Shown piece after piece: positions 1-11,430 of a stretch of 64,000 bases of DNA; the stretch's first letter is position 1, and each line of letters opens with the position of its first letter. The DNA is from Amaurobius ferox. Taxonomy: Eukaryota; Arthropoda; Arachnida; Araneae; Amaurobiidae. The notes beneath the pieces were generated by a model. That model searched no databases, had not been told where the DNA came from, and worked only from the letters and a program-made list of their open reading frames with translations. The DNA lies in NCBI GenBank assembly GCA_951213105.1, contig OX578136.1, forward strand, positions 69,926,730 through 69,990,729. The letters are read 5' to 3'. Position numbers and translations under genes: made by a program.

Positions 1-2260
1 TAATTAAAAATAATTCATTTTATAGGGAGTGCAATAAATGTGACTTGGTAAACAACACAGTACACATTTTATACGTGGTGCTAGCTGAGGAAATTCAAAA
101 GGTGAAAAAATGGATTAAGCAAATAACTCAATTATTAGTGTTATCGTATATTTTTATGCAGTTGTATAACATACCCCGATGGCGCTATACGATAAAAAAA
201 ACGTTGGAGGAGGGGCTGATCCCCTTCTTTAACGAGAAAGTGACGTTATCTTGTTTCCTATTAAGAAAGTCTTGCTTCCTGTCAAAATTAGGGTGAAAAG
301 TCAAGTAAATAATTGCGTTCAGTTACAAAATTGGTACTAAGCTTTTTTCCCTCTCCCTGCTGAAGATTAAAAATCATATCTTTAGCGATTTTACTAGAGG
401 CAATTTTATTTATCTGCGTGAAAATGTGTAAACGTAGAGACACTGGAAAACACTTGAAGACATCTTATTACACGTGTAAAAGTATGAATAGTTGCTAAAA
501 GGAAGCATTTTGTATTTTGTTTATAATGAAGTTAATTTTATACTTATAAATTGTATACATATTCAGTTTGCCTTTTGGGCGGAGGTGTTTGCTCGTATAG
601 AACTAATTTCGGAGTTTCTTTTCATTTTTTGTAAGGGGACAAAATTTTTTTGTAGAAATTATAAAATGAACTACAATTGTGTAATTGATTTCCTCTATCT
701 CTAACAGGAATTAAGAAAACCCCCGTACCCCGCTGAAAAAGATATATTCTCTAAAGTCGTATTATCTTATAACACCATTGGGGTTTTTATACACCTTGCA
801 AAGTATTGATCTTCTGGGGTATTAGCATCTTAAATTTAACGTAACATAACTCAAATATTATCGTGAAGGACAAACGCTGATAATTCTAACAGCCAAGAAG
901 TACATTGACACTTAATCCAAACTGTTTATGCAATTAAACATAACATATACATCTTCTTGGTGATAGACATACAACTTATTTACAATTAAAATATATCTAT
1001 CTCACTAGCCCGTGAAGATAACAAAATTCAACATCATACTGAGCGTTGTAATATATTCTAAATCTCGCTCTCTACTGTTTTCCACTTAAAATATTCAGAG
1101 ATTACTTTAAAACATCCAGAATGTGCCAGATTCATACATAGCAACGGCTGATCCATTTCCAACCGCATTCCCAGATTTCCGCAGGTAATCCTTGGACACT
1201 CTATATTATATCACACACCCATTGTCCATTAATTGCAATAAGTTTTTTACTCACACCAAGCCGACAGTTTTATTCTTTCATAACCACGTGATCACAGAAG
1301 TTGGTTAGCTGACCCATGACTGGTCTTTTTAACCAATACCAAATGTAAAAGTTTGTCAGTGCCAAAGAGCTTACTATTATTAAAACAGTAAAATGAGAGA
1401 AATTATAAGTAAAGGTTATTGAAACCTCCCACAGTCTATATAAAATATATAATACTAGCAGCATACCCGTTCTTCGTACGAAGTATATAATATAAAGAAA
1501 CTTAAAATTCTCAATCATGTGCACATTCCTATAGTATACTAAATGACATTGTTAATCAAAATATTATGTTAATATACTTAATTTAATGATCCTGAAAAGA
1601 AGTTTAAGAATATCTGTTCTCGCTATACATAATAAACTTCATGTGCAGATCTGAAGAATAAAACATCCTGGCCGCATTTGTAAGCAAATTTATAAAAAAT
1701 ATGAAATTGAATCAAAATAAGCAAAATAAAAGCGTTAACATGGTATGGGACCCGTACTACGTATATATGCGGATATTAGAAGATACAGTAGTAGTAGATA
1801 ACAATAAACACGTAATCTTTATAAAGTAAGGCCGTAATTGATTCCAATATATTTGTACTATTTATATTCTTGTGCATTTACCCGTGCATATATACCCATG
1901 CATTTGTAGAAGATTACTCGTACAACGTGCAATATATGAGTTTCAACAATTATTGCCATAATAAAACAATGGCATAATAACTTGAGAATGTCAAAAATAT
2001 CTGAATCAATAATCCCTGAAAATATCAATAATAATAATGTTTAAACCTGAAGACCGTAATTGATATTATCTAGTCAAAAATGCAATGTCAATGAATTTTA
2101 TTTTATATACATATCATTATTTTTGAAATCGGAAAATATTTAATAAAAATCGACTGCCATATAAACACATTGGATTTAAATCCGTTGCTAAGCGATATGA
2201 TACCATTTGATTTAAATAAATAGGAGGAAAACAATTTCTTCTGAATAATGTTATCTTTGT
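1..2260. other. AT-rich stretch without recognised genes
   Basis: No reading frame here resembles a known protein; the longest frames are under 90 codons. A stretch at 1452-1500 (agcagcatacccgttcttcg followed by tacgaag) resembles the degenerate ends of dispersed arthropod repeats. The phrase around 1643-1690 (catgtgcagatctgaagaat) recurs near 2668-2712, so two pieces of the same unknown repeat lie about 1 kb apart. The rest is featureless AT-rich DNA. Confidence 0.5.
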
Positions 2261-2263
2261 GGA

Positions 2264-2712
2264 AGGTTAAGTGACATTTTCTTCAATTTAGCGACATTTG
2301 TAGAAATGATAGTCCCACTTGGCGACAAATTGATGAAACATCATCACAATACTATCCCTAACAAAACACAATTAATTTCATTTATTAGCGCAATTTTATC
2401 AATTTCAAGATATTTTTATGGATTTACAAACATTTTTATAAATTTGCTGACATTTTAAAAATTTGTTAAGTGCGTTAGTATGTAGAACGGTTGGATTCAC
2501 AGATAAATGCTACCGGAACATAATTTCAGTATTCTCTTTCAAAAAAATCAAAATTAATTTCATGGATTTAGCGTCGTTCTTATCAATTTGGGGACATTTC
2601 TGTGAATTTGGCAAAGTTTAAGAAAAGTCCCCAGGTTAGCGATATCCCGCCAAATTCGTAGATCTGAATGTGCAGATCTAAAGAACAAAACATCCCGATC
2701 GCGTTTGTATAT
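2264..2712. repeat. degenerate repeat related to the core of family A
   Basis: The stretch contains repeated short phrases of the kind atttagcgacattt, aatttggggacattt and ttggcgacaaattg, ending in a decayed version of the palindromic block found in family A (aaaagtccccaggttagcg near 2614-2632). It looks like an old relative of the middle segment of the family A elements at 7913, 38757 and 48037, but lacks their hairpin and terminal block. The last ~45 bases repeat the cagatctaaagaacaaaaca phrase also seen near 1650. Confidence 0.45.
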
Positions 2713-2965
2713 ACTTACTGAAAATACTAAAATTGTATTAGAAGATATATCCGTTATATCGGCTGAATGAATTTATTGACTGAACACACTATATGAATTT
2801 ATTGGCTAAACACAATATATAAGATTGAAAACGTTTTCCCAAAATAAATGAAAATGATGTACACAGTGCGTAATTAATATAATTAAAAGAAAAATCAAAA
2901 CGTTCATTTATAAGATATATTTTATATCCATTTATTAATTATTCAAATCGAAATAATAATAATAA

Positions 2966-5900
2966 CAAGAAAGATGAATCATGCATAAAGTATTAATTAT
3001 GAAACACTTTTCAACTTCAATGCAAATTTATTTAAACATATCTAAAATGCGATACATTCCTCTGTAATATTTTTTAAATTATTCCAATATTTCATTAATT
3101 TACTATATTTCAAAATTTCATCGAAAACAAAAGAAATGTATTCAAAGGACGGCATTGAAGTATAAATTGCCTGGTTTAAACATCTCTAAAATGCGATATA
3201 TTCCTCGGTAACATTTTTAATATTATCATAATACTACAGTAATTTACTATATTTGAAAACTTCATCGAAAACAAATAAACTTTATTCAACTGACGTCATC
3301 GAATAATAAATCGCCTGGCTCTCTATATAAAATCAGCATTTCATTCAACGACTTTTTTCTATTCCTTTCATTCATCACAATACTACAATAATTTATTTTA
3401 TTTAAAAACTTAAAACCTTGGAGGAAAAAGAAATTTAACTCTATGCTTAAAACTTTATCGAAAAAATCGTCTGCTTTTCTATGTAAAATCAATTAATGTT
3501 TCATTCATATCAGCTATATTGCAGACTCCATGAGCTAAATAATTTTGCGCTAAAGAAATACAGCAATCCTTATACAACTCATTCTACATCTTTTGGTGTT
3601 TATATTCTCCATAAGCGTAAATTAGGCTTCGTTGTAGAAATAATCAAAGGCTGATGATCATTTAAATTCAAATATATTGTAATTGCTTTGTTTCAGAATG
3701 TAGATGCACAGAATTTAAGAGAATGTAAAGCGATTTTAGGACGGGTACAACACTAAATATGAATTAAAAATAACTTCAAAAATTACGATTTTGACACAAG
3801 ATGGTTGCCATAATTTATTTTGAAGTGGGTCGCGTAATCTCTTTATATAAAGGATGTAATTATTATTTTAATTATTATTTAAAAAACTACAGAATATATT
3901 TGGCTGAAATTATTTTTATATATTTTATGGGATAATTTGAATATTTCCTAAAATTTTCGAAGCAATTTTTGAATTTTATATTCACTTAAAAAATGTTTGA
4001 AAAATTAGGTCCCATAGAGTTCAATGTATTTCACTTCTTCAACCCGGGTTCAATCCAAAACTAATTGGGTGATATTATTCATTTATATTCCCATAGGTCC
4101 CATAGGTCGTCTGAACAACATACTGAAATTTCATTTTGATAAAGTCAATTTTACGGAAGTTATTGTGCTAGCGGATAAACAGACAGACAGACAGAATGAA
4201 AAAAGTCATAAACACTTTTCAACTATGAAAAAGAAAGTGTTAAATGAACAAATACATTTAATTTAATTGCCTTGCTGAGCAACATGATATAAGGTAGAAG
4301 CATCCTCATAAATTGCTGATAATTAAAGCTTGTGAGAAATAAACCATGTGGTGACAGATTTTCCATTTAAAACCATGCTTCAAACATTTATATTTTCAAA
4401 CAAATCATGTTTTCAAAATATGACTAATTAGCCCAAAAACCTTCCACCAAACTCAGAGATAGTGGTTTAATTCACTTTCACGTTTAAAATCAGCAATTTC
4501 CAACCATTTTTGTTTGGAGAAACCAGAGAGTGGAACATCTATGAAAAGTTGATGTGTGAATATAACATAGTTGATTATATTTTCAAACAATTCATGTTTT
4601 CAAAATATGGCTAATTACCCCAAAAACCTCCCACCAAACTCAGAGATAGTGGTTTAATTCACTTTCACGTTTAAAATCAGCAATTTCCAACCATTTTTGT
4701 TTGGAGAAACCAGGGAGCCGAACTTGAAATGAAAACTTTATGTATGAATATAACATAGTTGAAAAGTGTTTATGGCTTTGTTCATTCTGTCTGTCTGTTT
4801 GTCTGTCCGTTAGAACGATAACTGCCATAAAAATGAATTTATCAAAATGAAATTTTAGTATGTTGTTCAGACGATCTGTGGAACCTATGGGAATATAAAT
4901 GAATAATATCACCCAATTAGTTTTTGATCGATCCTGGATCGAAAAAATGAAATACATTGAACCCTATGGGACCTAATTTTTCAAACATCTTTTGGGCGAA
5001 TTTTAAATTCACAAATTGATTCGAAAATTTTAGAAAATATTCAAATTATCCCATAAAATATATAAAAATCTTTTTAGCAAAATATATTCAGTAGTTTTTT
5101 AAATAAAAATTAAAATAATAATTACACCTCTTATATGAAGTGATCACTTGACCATGATATGAAAAGATCAAGTGACCCACTTCAAAATGAAATATGGCAT
5201 TCATCTTGTCTCAAAATCGTGCTTTTTAAAGTTCTTTTGAACTCATATTGAGTGTTGTATCCGTCCTAAAACCGCTTTATTTCTGCTTAAATGCTGTGCA
5301 TCTACATACTGAAACAACGCAATTATAATATATTTGAGTTTAAATGATCATCAAACTTTGATTATTTCAGCAACGAAGCCTAATTTTCACCTATGGAGAA
5401 TGTAAACATCATAATATGTAGAATGAGTTGTATAAGAAATCCTCCATTTCTTTAACTCAAAATTATTTGGCGTATGTAGTCTGCAATATACCTGATATGA
5501 ATGAAACATTCATTGATTTTACATAGAGAACATGGCGATTTTTTCGATGAAGTTTTAACCTTAGAATTAAATTACTTGTACCTCCATGGTTTCAAGTTTT
5601 TATGTAAAATAAATTATTATAGTATTGTGATGAATGAAAGAATCGGAAAAATTTATGAATTAAACGCTGCTTTATAGGGAGAGCCAGGCGATTTATATAT
5701 CTATGATGTCATTTGAATAAAGATCATTGGTTTTCGATGAAGTTTTCAAATATAATAAATTATTGTAATAGTATGATAATTTTTAAAATATTACCGAGGA
5801 ATGTATCGCATTTTAGAGATGTTCAAACTAAGCAATTTATATTTCACTGTCGTAATTTGAATGAAGTTTATTTTTTTCGATGACATTTTAAGTTTTCAAA

Positions 5901-6042
5901 TATAATAAATTAAAGTTGTATTGCGATAATTTTAGAAATATTACCGAGGAATGTGTCGCATTTTAGATATGTTAAAATAAAATTGCATTGAAGTTGAGAA
6001 GTATTTCATAATCAATGCTTTATGCATGATTTATCTTTCTTG
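2966..6042. mobile_element. 3.08-kb foldback (long inverted repeat) element, family C
   Basis: The left arm (about 2966-4227) and right arm (about 4745-6042) are inverted copies of one another along their whole length. The outer ends read caagaaagatgaatcatgca and its diverged complement, and the inner ends are a (CAGA)n stretch followed by a cataaacacttttcaact block. The ~520-bp spacer holds two direct copies of a ~131-bp unit (4407-4538 and 4592-4723). Each arm also contains an internal duplication of about 143 bp (phrase tctaaaatgcgata near 3040 and 3184 in the left arm). No coding capacity is visible. Single-arm relatives occur at 26910, 40023, 57950 and 59600, so this is a dispersed family. 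It could be a non-autonomous foldback transposon, or two copies inserted head to head. The structure is certain and the classification open. Confidence 0.8.
4407..4723 (+). repeat. direct repeat of ~131 bp, period 185 bp, in foldback spacer
   Basis: Copies at 4407-4538 and 4592-4723 both run from catgttttcaaaatatg to ttggagaaaccag, with only a few substitutions. They lie between the two arms of the long inverted repeat. The local duplication is more recent than the arms themselves, judging by its higher identity. Confidence 0.8.
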
Positions 6043-6104
6043 TTGAATAATATCTCCGCAACCCCTTATCATAGAAACTCGAAACATGGACTAACTTTTA
6101 ATTG

Positions 6105-6215
6105 GAGCTATTTCAAGGCTACTCACAAAATTTCATCAAATTCGGTTCAACCGTTTCATATGATGATACAAACAGACAGACAGATATTCAATTTTAATTA
6201 TATAGATTACTTCTC
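6105..6215 (+). repeat. remnant of a dispersed arthropod repeat end
   Basis: The text aaatttcatcaaattcggtt, cagacagacagat and attatatagat follows the layout of very common repeat tails in arthropod genomes (a cggtt-ccgttt phrase, short CAGA repeat, then a TATATAGAT end). It directly follows the foldback element. A similar tail is found at 47270-47405. The parent family is not identified. Confidence 0.4.
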
Positions 6216-6274
6216 GAGTTATTTGCCAAATATATGACATTCTTCATACCATGACACCCTGTGTATCACCTATT

Positions 6275-6387
6275 ACGTTCCTTATAATGTATAAGGAAAG
6301 TATTGTGACAGGGTCGAAAATTAGAATTCGAGTTTTCGATGGGGATGCACGTTTCAAGCATCCCTGAACACGAATCAGACGTTTTTG

Positions 6388-6432
<45 letters not shown>

Positions 6433-6929
6433 AATGAGTCTGTGGAGATGATATCTCACGAACGAATTAAGCGATCTGCAAAAAATTGGTACAGAATCAA
6501 TATCGCCCACAATATCGCCATAATTTCTTCTCAATATCGCCAAGTTTGCGATATTTGGCGCAACATTGAAGAAATTATCATCAAAATTGAAAAAATGACA
6601 TCAAGTTAATTAAAAGTATGACTTATTGATGAATTTATTATTAAAATATTTAAATATATGGACTATATTTCTTATCATATGCTATTGATATCGGATGCTA
6701 TCAATATTGATAATTGCTAAATTAGAGTTGCGTAAATTATAAGTTAATTGGGTACGAAATACTTTTAGATGTTGCGATCCGGAAGTACAATCCAAGATAG
6801 CGAACCAAATGTACAATCTACGTTACAAACATTGTGCCGTGGATCTTTTCATCACCTTTCTATCGTTAAAGAAGTAAATTCATAAAATTACACAAAGAAA
6901 GTCATGTGCTGCCAACATCAGATTTTTTT
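6275..6929 (+). repeat. family A hairpin-ended repeat, diverged copy
   Basis: It opens with the family A hairpin (ttccttata-atg-tataaggaa at 6278-6298), followed by the gtcgaaaatt and cgagttttcga core and a (TG)n tract at about 6391-6431. It closes with the terminal block gtcatgtgctgccaacatca (6901-6920) and a T-run. The middle is diverged or rearranged compared with the copies at 38757 and 48037: the family phrase tatcgccaagtttgcgat is present, but much of the interior is unlike them. No coding potential. Confidence 0.65.
6391..6431 (+). repeat. (TG)n microsatellite
   Basis: About 20 uninterrupted TG dinucleotides inside the family A copy. The same position in other family A and B copies also carries a TG/CA tract, so it belongs to the element and was not formed independently. 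Confidence 0.95.
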
Positions 6930-7912
6930 GTATTATTGTCTAAAAATGTAACAAAATTCCATTGTGGGTTCAATTTTGATTCTTACATCTTTTGTAAAAT
7001 CCGTTAAAAATATATGCAGCAAATAAACCTTCTGGAACTTATATAAATGTAATGAAATTCACTATTAGAAAGATGGATTCCAACCGTCAACACTGTGGGT
7101 CACTGCAATTTAAAGTAGCTACAGGAAGGCCAGAATATTTATGGTGTTACTAATCCAGCAAATTAATTCCGATACATGAATACGCAAAATTTCTTGAAGA
7201 ATTGTTGATAGCAGATAAAGTTGATACTTCAGAAAACACATCACGGCTTAAAGCTTCTTTTGGATTTGCCATGTTTAGTATTAATATTATAGTTCCTACG
7301 TTCCTCCTTTGTAAAAGTTCAAGTTCTAGTCTTAGGTTCTTTAAAATTATCTTTCAATTTAGAATAAACATTTAAATATGAAAACTATATATTTTAAATT
7401 GAAATATTTCTTTTCAACTGTAAGCAGCTTTGACCGATTTATGTTTTATTTTAAGAACAAAAAACATTACTTATTCATAATTAATTCATCCGATTTCGTA
7501 AGATGCTTAAAGAGTTCCCAAGGACGTGAGCATGGCAGAGCCGTTGTATAACAGAAAAGTAACTTTTTCAACCTGTTATGAAGCGCAAAAACAACATATT
7601 CAGGAATAAATACAATAGTTTAAACGATGCAGCTTAAATCTGAAACATCGTTCATAAATTATCCGTAATATAAAACACATTATTCCTCAGTATTGTGTAA
7701 AAAAATTTCTTCCGTATTTTCATAATTAGGTTAGAAAAAATATCCTATATGGAGTTTTGCGCAAACTACGTAAAACAGATTTGCAATTCTCAGATTTTTG
7801 CAAGTCAAAGATTAAGAACCTCTAATGTAGAACCATGATGTTCCATATTTTACTAAGACAAATAATTAAGCGGAATTTTTTCAGTAATTCTGCACGTAAA
7901 TACATGTTCAAG
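6930..7912. other. AT-rich stretch without recognised genes
   Basis: I see no supported feature. A short frame near 7085-7265 reads with some protein-like character (HCGSLQFKVATGRPEYLWCY before a stop), which could be a transposon relic, but I cannot place it in a family. Confidence 0.4.
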
Positions 7913-8768
7913 AAAATCTGATGTGGGCAGCACATGGCTTTCCTTATATAATTCAATGAATTTACTACTTTTACTGCAAAAAAAGAGCTTATTCTTATAG
8001 TAGATACTTATATTCTTTTCAAGATAGTGGATTTTCGTCAATTAGTCGTCATTTTCATTGATTTAGCGTGAATTTTAACCATTTGGCGAAATTTTCGTTA
8101 ATTTGGCGATATTTAAAAAAGTCGCCAAGTTGGCGACATTTTGCCAAATCCGTAGTCAAAATCTCGTCAAGTGTTATGGAAGAGAAATAAGTTATTCTTG
8201 CAACAGATAAATGACTATTGGCGTTCAAATACAAAATTATTACTCAAAGTATTTTTTCTCATGAAAGAGGTAGATCTACGAGAATGATGTCACCAAATTT
8301 GTCACATGGTATTAAAGTTAACATGTTTCTCAATAGGAAAAATGTTTTTTATTTTATATGACTTTTTGATAATTTTTTTTAAAAATATGCAATATCTCGA
8401 GAACGGGTCATGTTAGTGTTCTAAAATTTATGTCAATCGTGTTTTAATGAAAAATTACATAAGAAATATCTATTTACGTAACTTTATTAGCGGTTTTGAT
8501 TTTTTGACAATTTTTTCAAAATTTCACTCGAGAATTTAGGGTAATTCTGAACATTCGATTGCGTATAAAAACAATAGGCTCTCAGTGTTTACGGATTGTG
8601 ATTTTTGTACCAAATTTCGTTCGAATCGGTCCATTCGTTCGTCAGTTATCGTCTCCACAGACTCACTGACACACATAGTTTCACTCGTTTTTAGTCGAAA
8701 ACTCGAATTCGAATTTTTGACCCCGTCACATTACTTTCCTTATATATTATGTATATAATTAAAGTAAT
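7913..8768 (-). repeat. family A hairpin-ended repeat, near full length
   Basis: On the plus strand it starts with the terminal block (tctgatgtgggcagcacatg at 7918-7937). It then runs through the conserved middle with the perfect 17-nt palindrome GTCGCCAAGTTGGCGAC at 8121-8137 and the gaacgggtcatgttagcgtt-like segment. It ends in the gaattttt-gaccccgtcaca core and a partly decayed hairpin (actttccttata at about 8733-8744, second arm eroded). Copies at 38757-39640 (same orientation) and 48037-48990 (opposite orientation) align along their length. No open reading frame of note. Non-autonomous repeat of unknown class. Confidence 0.75.
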
Positions 8769-9008
8769 AACATTTTGTGAGATATATGACTCGCACATAC
8801 TTGGTGCAAAGCTTACTAGTAGATGCGTTTCCAATTGCATATGTCGACCAATTGTGCTTTCATTAGAGCTTACTGCTATTTGACAGTTGTTAGTGTAAAA
8901 TTGTACTGCTATTGAACAGTTGTAAGTGTAAAATTGTTATGTAGCTCATGTTTTTACATCTATCCGGTGTTCATGGATTCCAAGAAGAGTAAAATCATTA
9001 AATAAGTA

Positions 9009-9236
9009 ATGGTAGCTGCAATAGGGTATGCTATAGGATAGCCATATTGTTGCTGCAATAGGGTAGCTGCATTAGGCTGGCTGCAAGAGGCTCGCTGCAA
9101 TAGGCTCGCTGCAATAGGCTCGCTGCAATAGGCTCGCTGCAATAGGAGAGCTGCAATAGGAGAGCTGCAATAAGAGAGCTGCGATAGGAGAGCTGCAATA
9201 AAAGAGCTGCAATAAGAGAGCTGTAATAGGTCTGCA
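9009..9236 (+). repeat. 14-bp minisatellite
   Basis: About 14 to 16 tandem copies of a 14-bp unit, consensus aggctcgctgcaat grading into aggagagctgcaat. Because 14 is not a multiple of three and the unit lacks stops in one orientation, overlapping minus-strand frames stay open through it; these are artefacts of the repeat. Confidence 0.9.
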
Positions 9237-9239
9237 ATA

Positions 9240-10430
9240 TGAATATAATTCCAACGAGTATCTTATTTTAAATAAAATGCCTGTAAAAATACATATTTCA
9301 ATAAAAGCAATAACAAACCCCATTCATACCATAATAAATTATGACAAACTCAAAATTAGAAATATAAAATATCCTAAATGCATTACATAAACGGAGATGT
9401 AATAAAAAAGGATGAAATAGACATGTCATTTCATAAATTTAAAAGAAAAATATACATACGAACTACACGGTATCATAGTTGTCTATCTCTGTCACTGACA
9501 TCTGTGATTCCGCTGACACAGTCCTCCAAGAGTTGCAGTGCAATTCAAATGTGTGTTGGACAGACATGTATTCATTTTTCTAGTATTCACCCACAAGAAT
9601 TTGTTCTGCAGCAAAAATGTAATTTATTTTGAATTTGAATTTGAAATTGAAATCCTGTCTTCACAAATAAATTCAATTTGTTCATACTTTACATTCGCAT
9701 GATTGATTCATCAAAATATTCGTTTCTCCCTGAAAGAAATGCAAAGAAAATGTCAGCCCGTATTTAAAAATTGTAGGCAATTTTCCATTCGAGTATTTCT
9801 CAAAAATATTAAAAGTTTACTTGTTTATGAGATGGAAGTGTAGTTTTCACTTCAACATGTCGAGGGATAAACAGTCCTTTTATTAGCTTAATATATATAA
9901 ACTAGCATTTAAGTCTACCAAAATCAGGCAAACCAAGACTCTTAAAAAAAATAAGATGCAACGTTTTGATAATAAGTTTCAGTTTGTCGAAAATGTTCTT
10001 GGCTTCAGAAATATTTTTCTTAACAGAACATTGTGTTTGTTAGGTTTTGATTTTACTCAATGGTCTATAAAATGTGTAACGGTTTAACCTTTTTAGGTCA
10101 TTAGAAGATCCTGGAGGTTTTGGAAAGACCATTCAGAATCTATGACCCTCTAGCATTTTGCCTGCACTCAGGGGAAAAATCGAAAATCCGGTTCCGTTAG
10201 ATTTTGCTGGTAGTCAGCAATATAAGTGTGCAAAGATTATGATTTCAAAGCCACCAAAGATATTTTGAAAAGGAAACAAATGCATCTCTATCCTTGAAGG
10301 CAGATAGCTAATTTATCTCCAATAGGATTTTCTCTTGAGAACGATACTATAAGAGTGTAAAAAATCAAATTTCAAAATCCTCGGGAGGTTTTTGTAGGCT
10401 TAAGTAACACATTTTGAAATACATGCCCGA
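9240..10430. other. anonymous stretch without recognised genes
   Basis: Nothing recognisable. The stretch at about 10060-10420 is slightly richer in G and C, with repeated aggtttt phrases, and immediately precedes the end of the Tc1-like relic, so it may be a flanking part of that element. No terminal inverted repeat could be made out. Confidence 0.4.
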
Positions 10431-11430
10431 CAGCATCGATTCATGCCAAGAATAATATCATCTATGGCGGTTTGGAGTATCTGTGCCCATTCACAGAGCA
10501 GACATTTTTTTAGCTCCTAAAGGTTCCTGGGAGGGTCATGTAGTGAACTTACACGTCTAGCATGTCCCATATATGCTCGATGGGATTAAAATCAGGTTAT
10601 CGTGATGGACAGTTCAAAGCAGTGTTTTCGATTTTAAGTACTGGCCGACAATGCGAGCATTGAACACGCGCGTTATTGTACATAAAGAATGACCCATGAC
10701 CTCATGAAATGTGCGAACGTATTGAACAAAGATACCATCTCTATATTGCATTATAATCGCAACTCCGTCCTGGGAAGATGTGGAGATCAATGCTGGCATC
10801 GAATGCAATCCTTGCCCAAACCATCAAACTGCCGCCTCTGTGTGCGTGTATATCGGAGATGTTGCTGGCTTGATATTGAATTGAAGACGTTTTCCAGACC
10901 AAAAAACGTCGGAAATCACTCTGTACACCAAACTGCAACTCATCCGTGAAGAGCACAGTACTCCTTTTTTGTAGAGCCCAGTTGAGGTGATTCCTAGCCC
11001 AGTTTAATCGGACCCCTCTGTGCGAGAGCGTCAGTTGGACTCAAATCATTGGTCGTTTTGCATACAGCGAACCTGTCTGTAGACGTCTGTAAACAGTTTA
11101 CCGAGATACCACTTTTCTTTCCGACGGTGCAGGGTCGGAAAAAAGCTGATGTGCAGTGATTGACTTATTGCGTCGTAATTTTGATCGGTGATGACCCTTG
11201 AACGTCCACTTACTGGTCTTAGCAACACTCTCATTTCACCTTGATTCTGCTTTCATATACAGCAAATGACGGAAAAATCCGCATGTAGGGTTTGGGCTTC
11301 TTCCGAATGTTGCTAACTCACTTTGAGACGCCCTAATATCTATCATTGCCTGGCGTCACTCAGATGGAATCCGTAAAGTTGAGATACAGGTTCTGCACAA
11401 AACAGGCCGCTTTTATACATAAAACGTTTC
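10430..11430 (-). pseudogene. Tc1-like transposase, decayed
   Basis: Read on the minus strand from about 11430 down to 10430. The order is a linker typical of Tc1 proteins (SGRSRVITDQN near 11200), then HRGVRLNWARNHLNWAL (about 11020-10970), the first catalytic block VLFTDE with FGVQSDFRRFLVW (10960-10890), GGSLMVWA (about 10830), the second catalytic block, and PDFNPIEHIWDML (about 10600-10555). In the second block the expected MDDNAR reads MYNNAR, so the catalytic aspartate is lost. A stop replaces a residue just before PDFNPIEH, and several frameshifts separate the blocks. The family catalyses cut-and-paste transposition at TA sites through a DDE RNase H-like fold; this copy cannot be active. 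GC content is clearly above the surroundings. Terminal inverted repeats were not found, so the element limits are approximate. Confidence 0.85.

Noticed and set aside
4024..4266. Recurring frame with the theme NWVILFIYIPIGP (also at 4640, 27635 and 60359)
   Set aside because: The recurrence comes from the family C repeat and not from a gene family; the frame is short and lacks domains.
6244..6609. Frames with poly-valine/cysteine or poly-threonine/histidine runs
   Set aside because: Translations of the (TG)n tract inside a family A repeat. The same applies near 48010-48279 and 52267-52697.
7085..7265. Protein-like text beginning HCGSLQFKVATGRPEYLWCY
   Set aside because: Could be a transposon relic, but stops follow quickly and I could not match it to a family.
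8960..9323. Overlapping minus-strand frames rich in A, L, Q, S, Y and C
   Set aside because: All run through the 14-bp minisatellite and differ only by frame.
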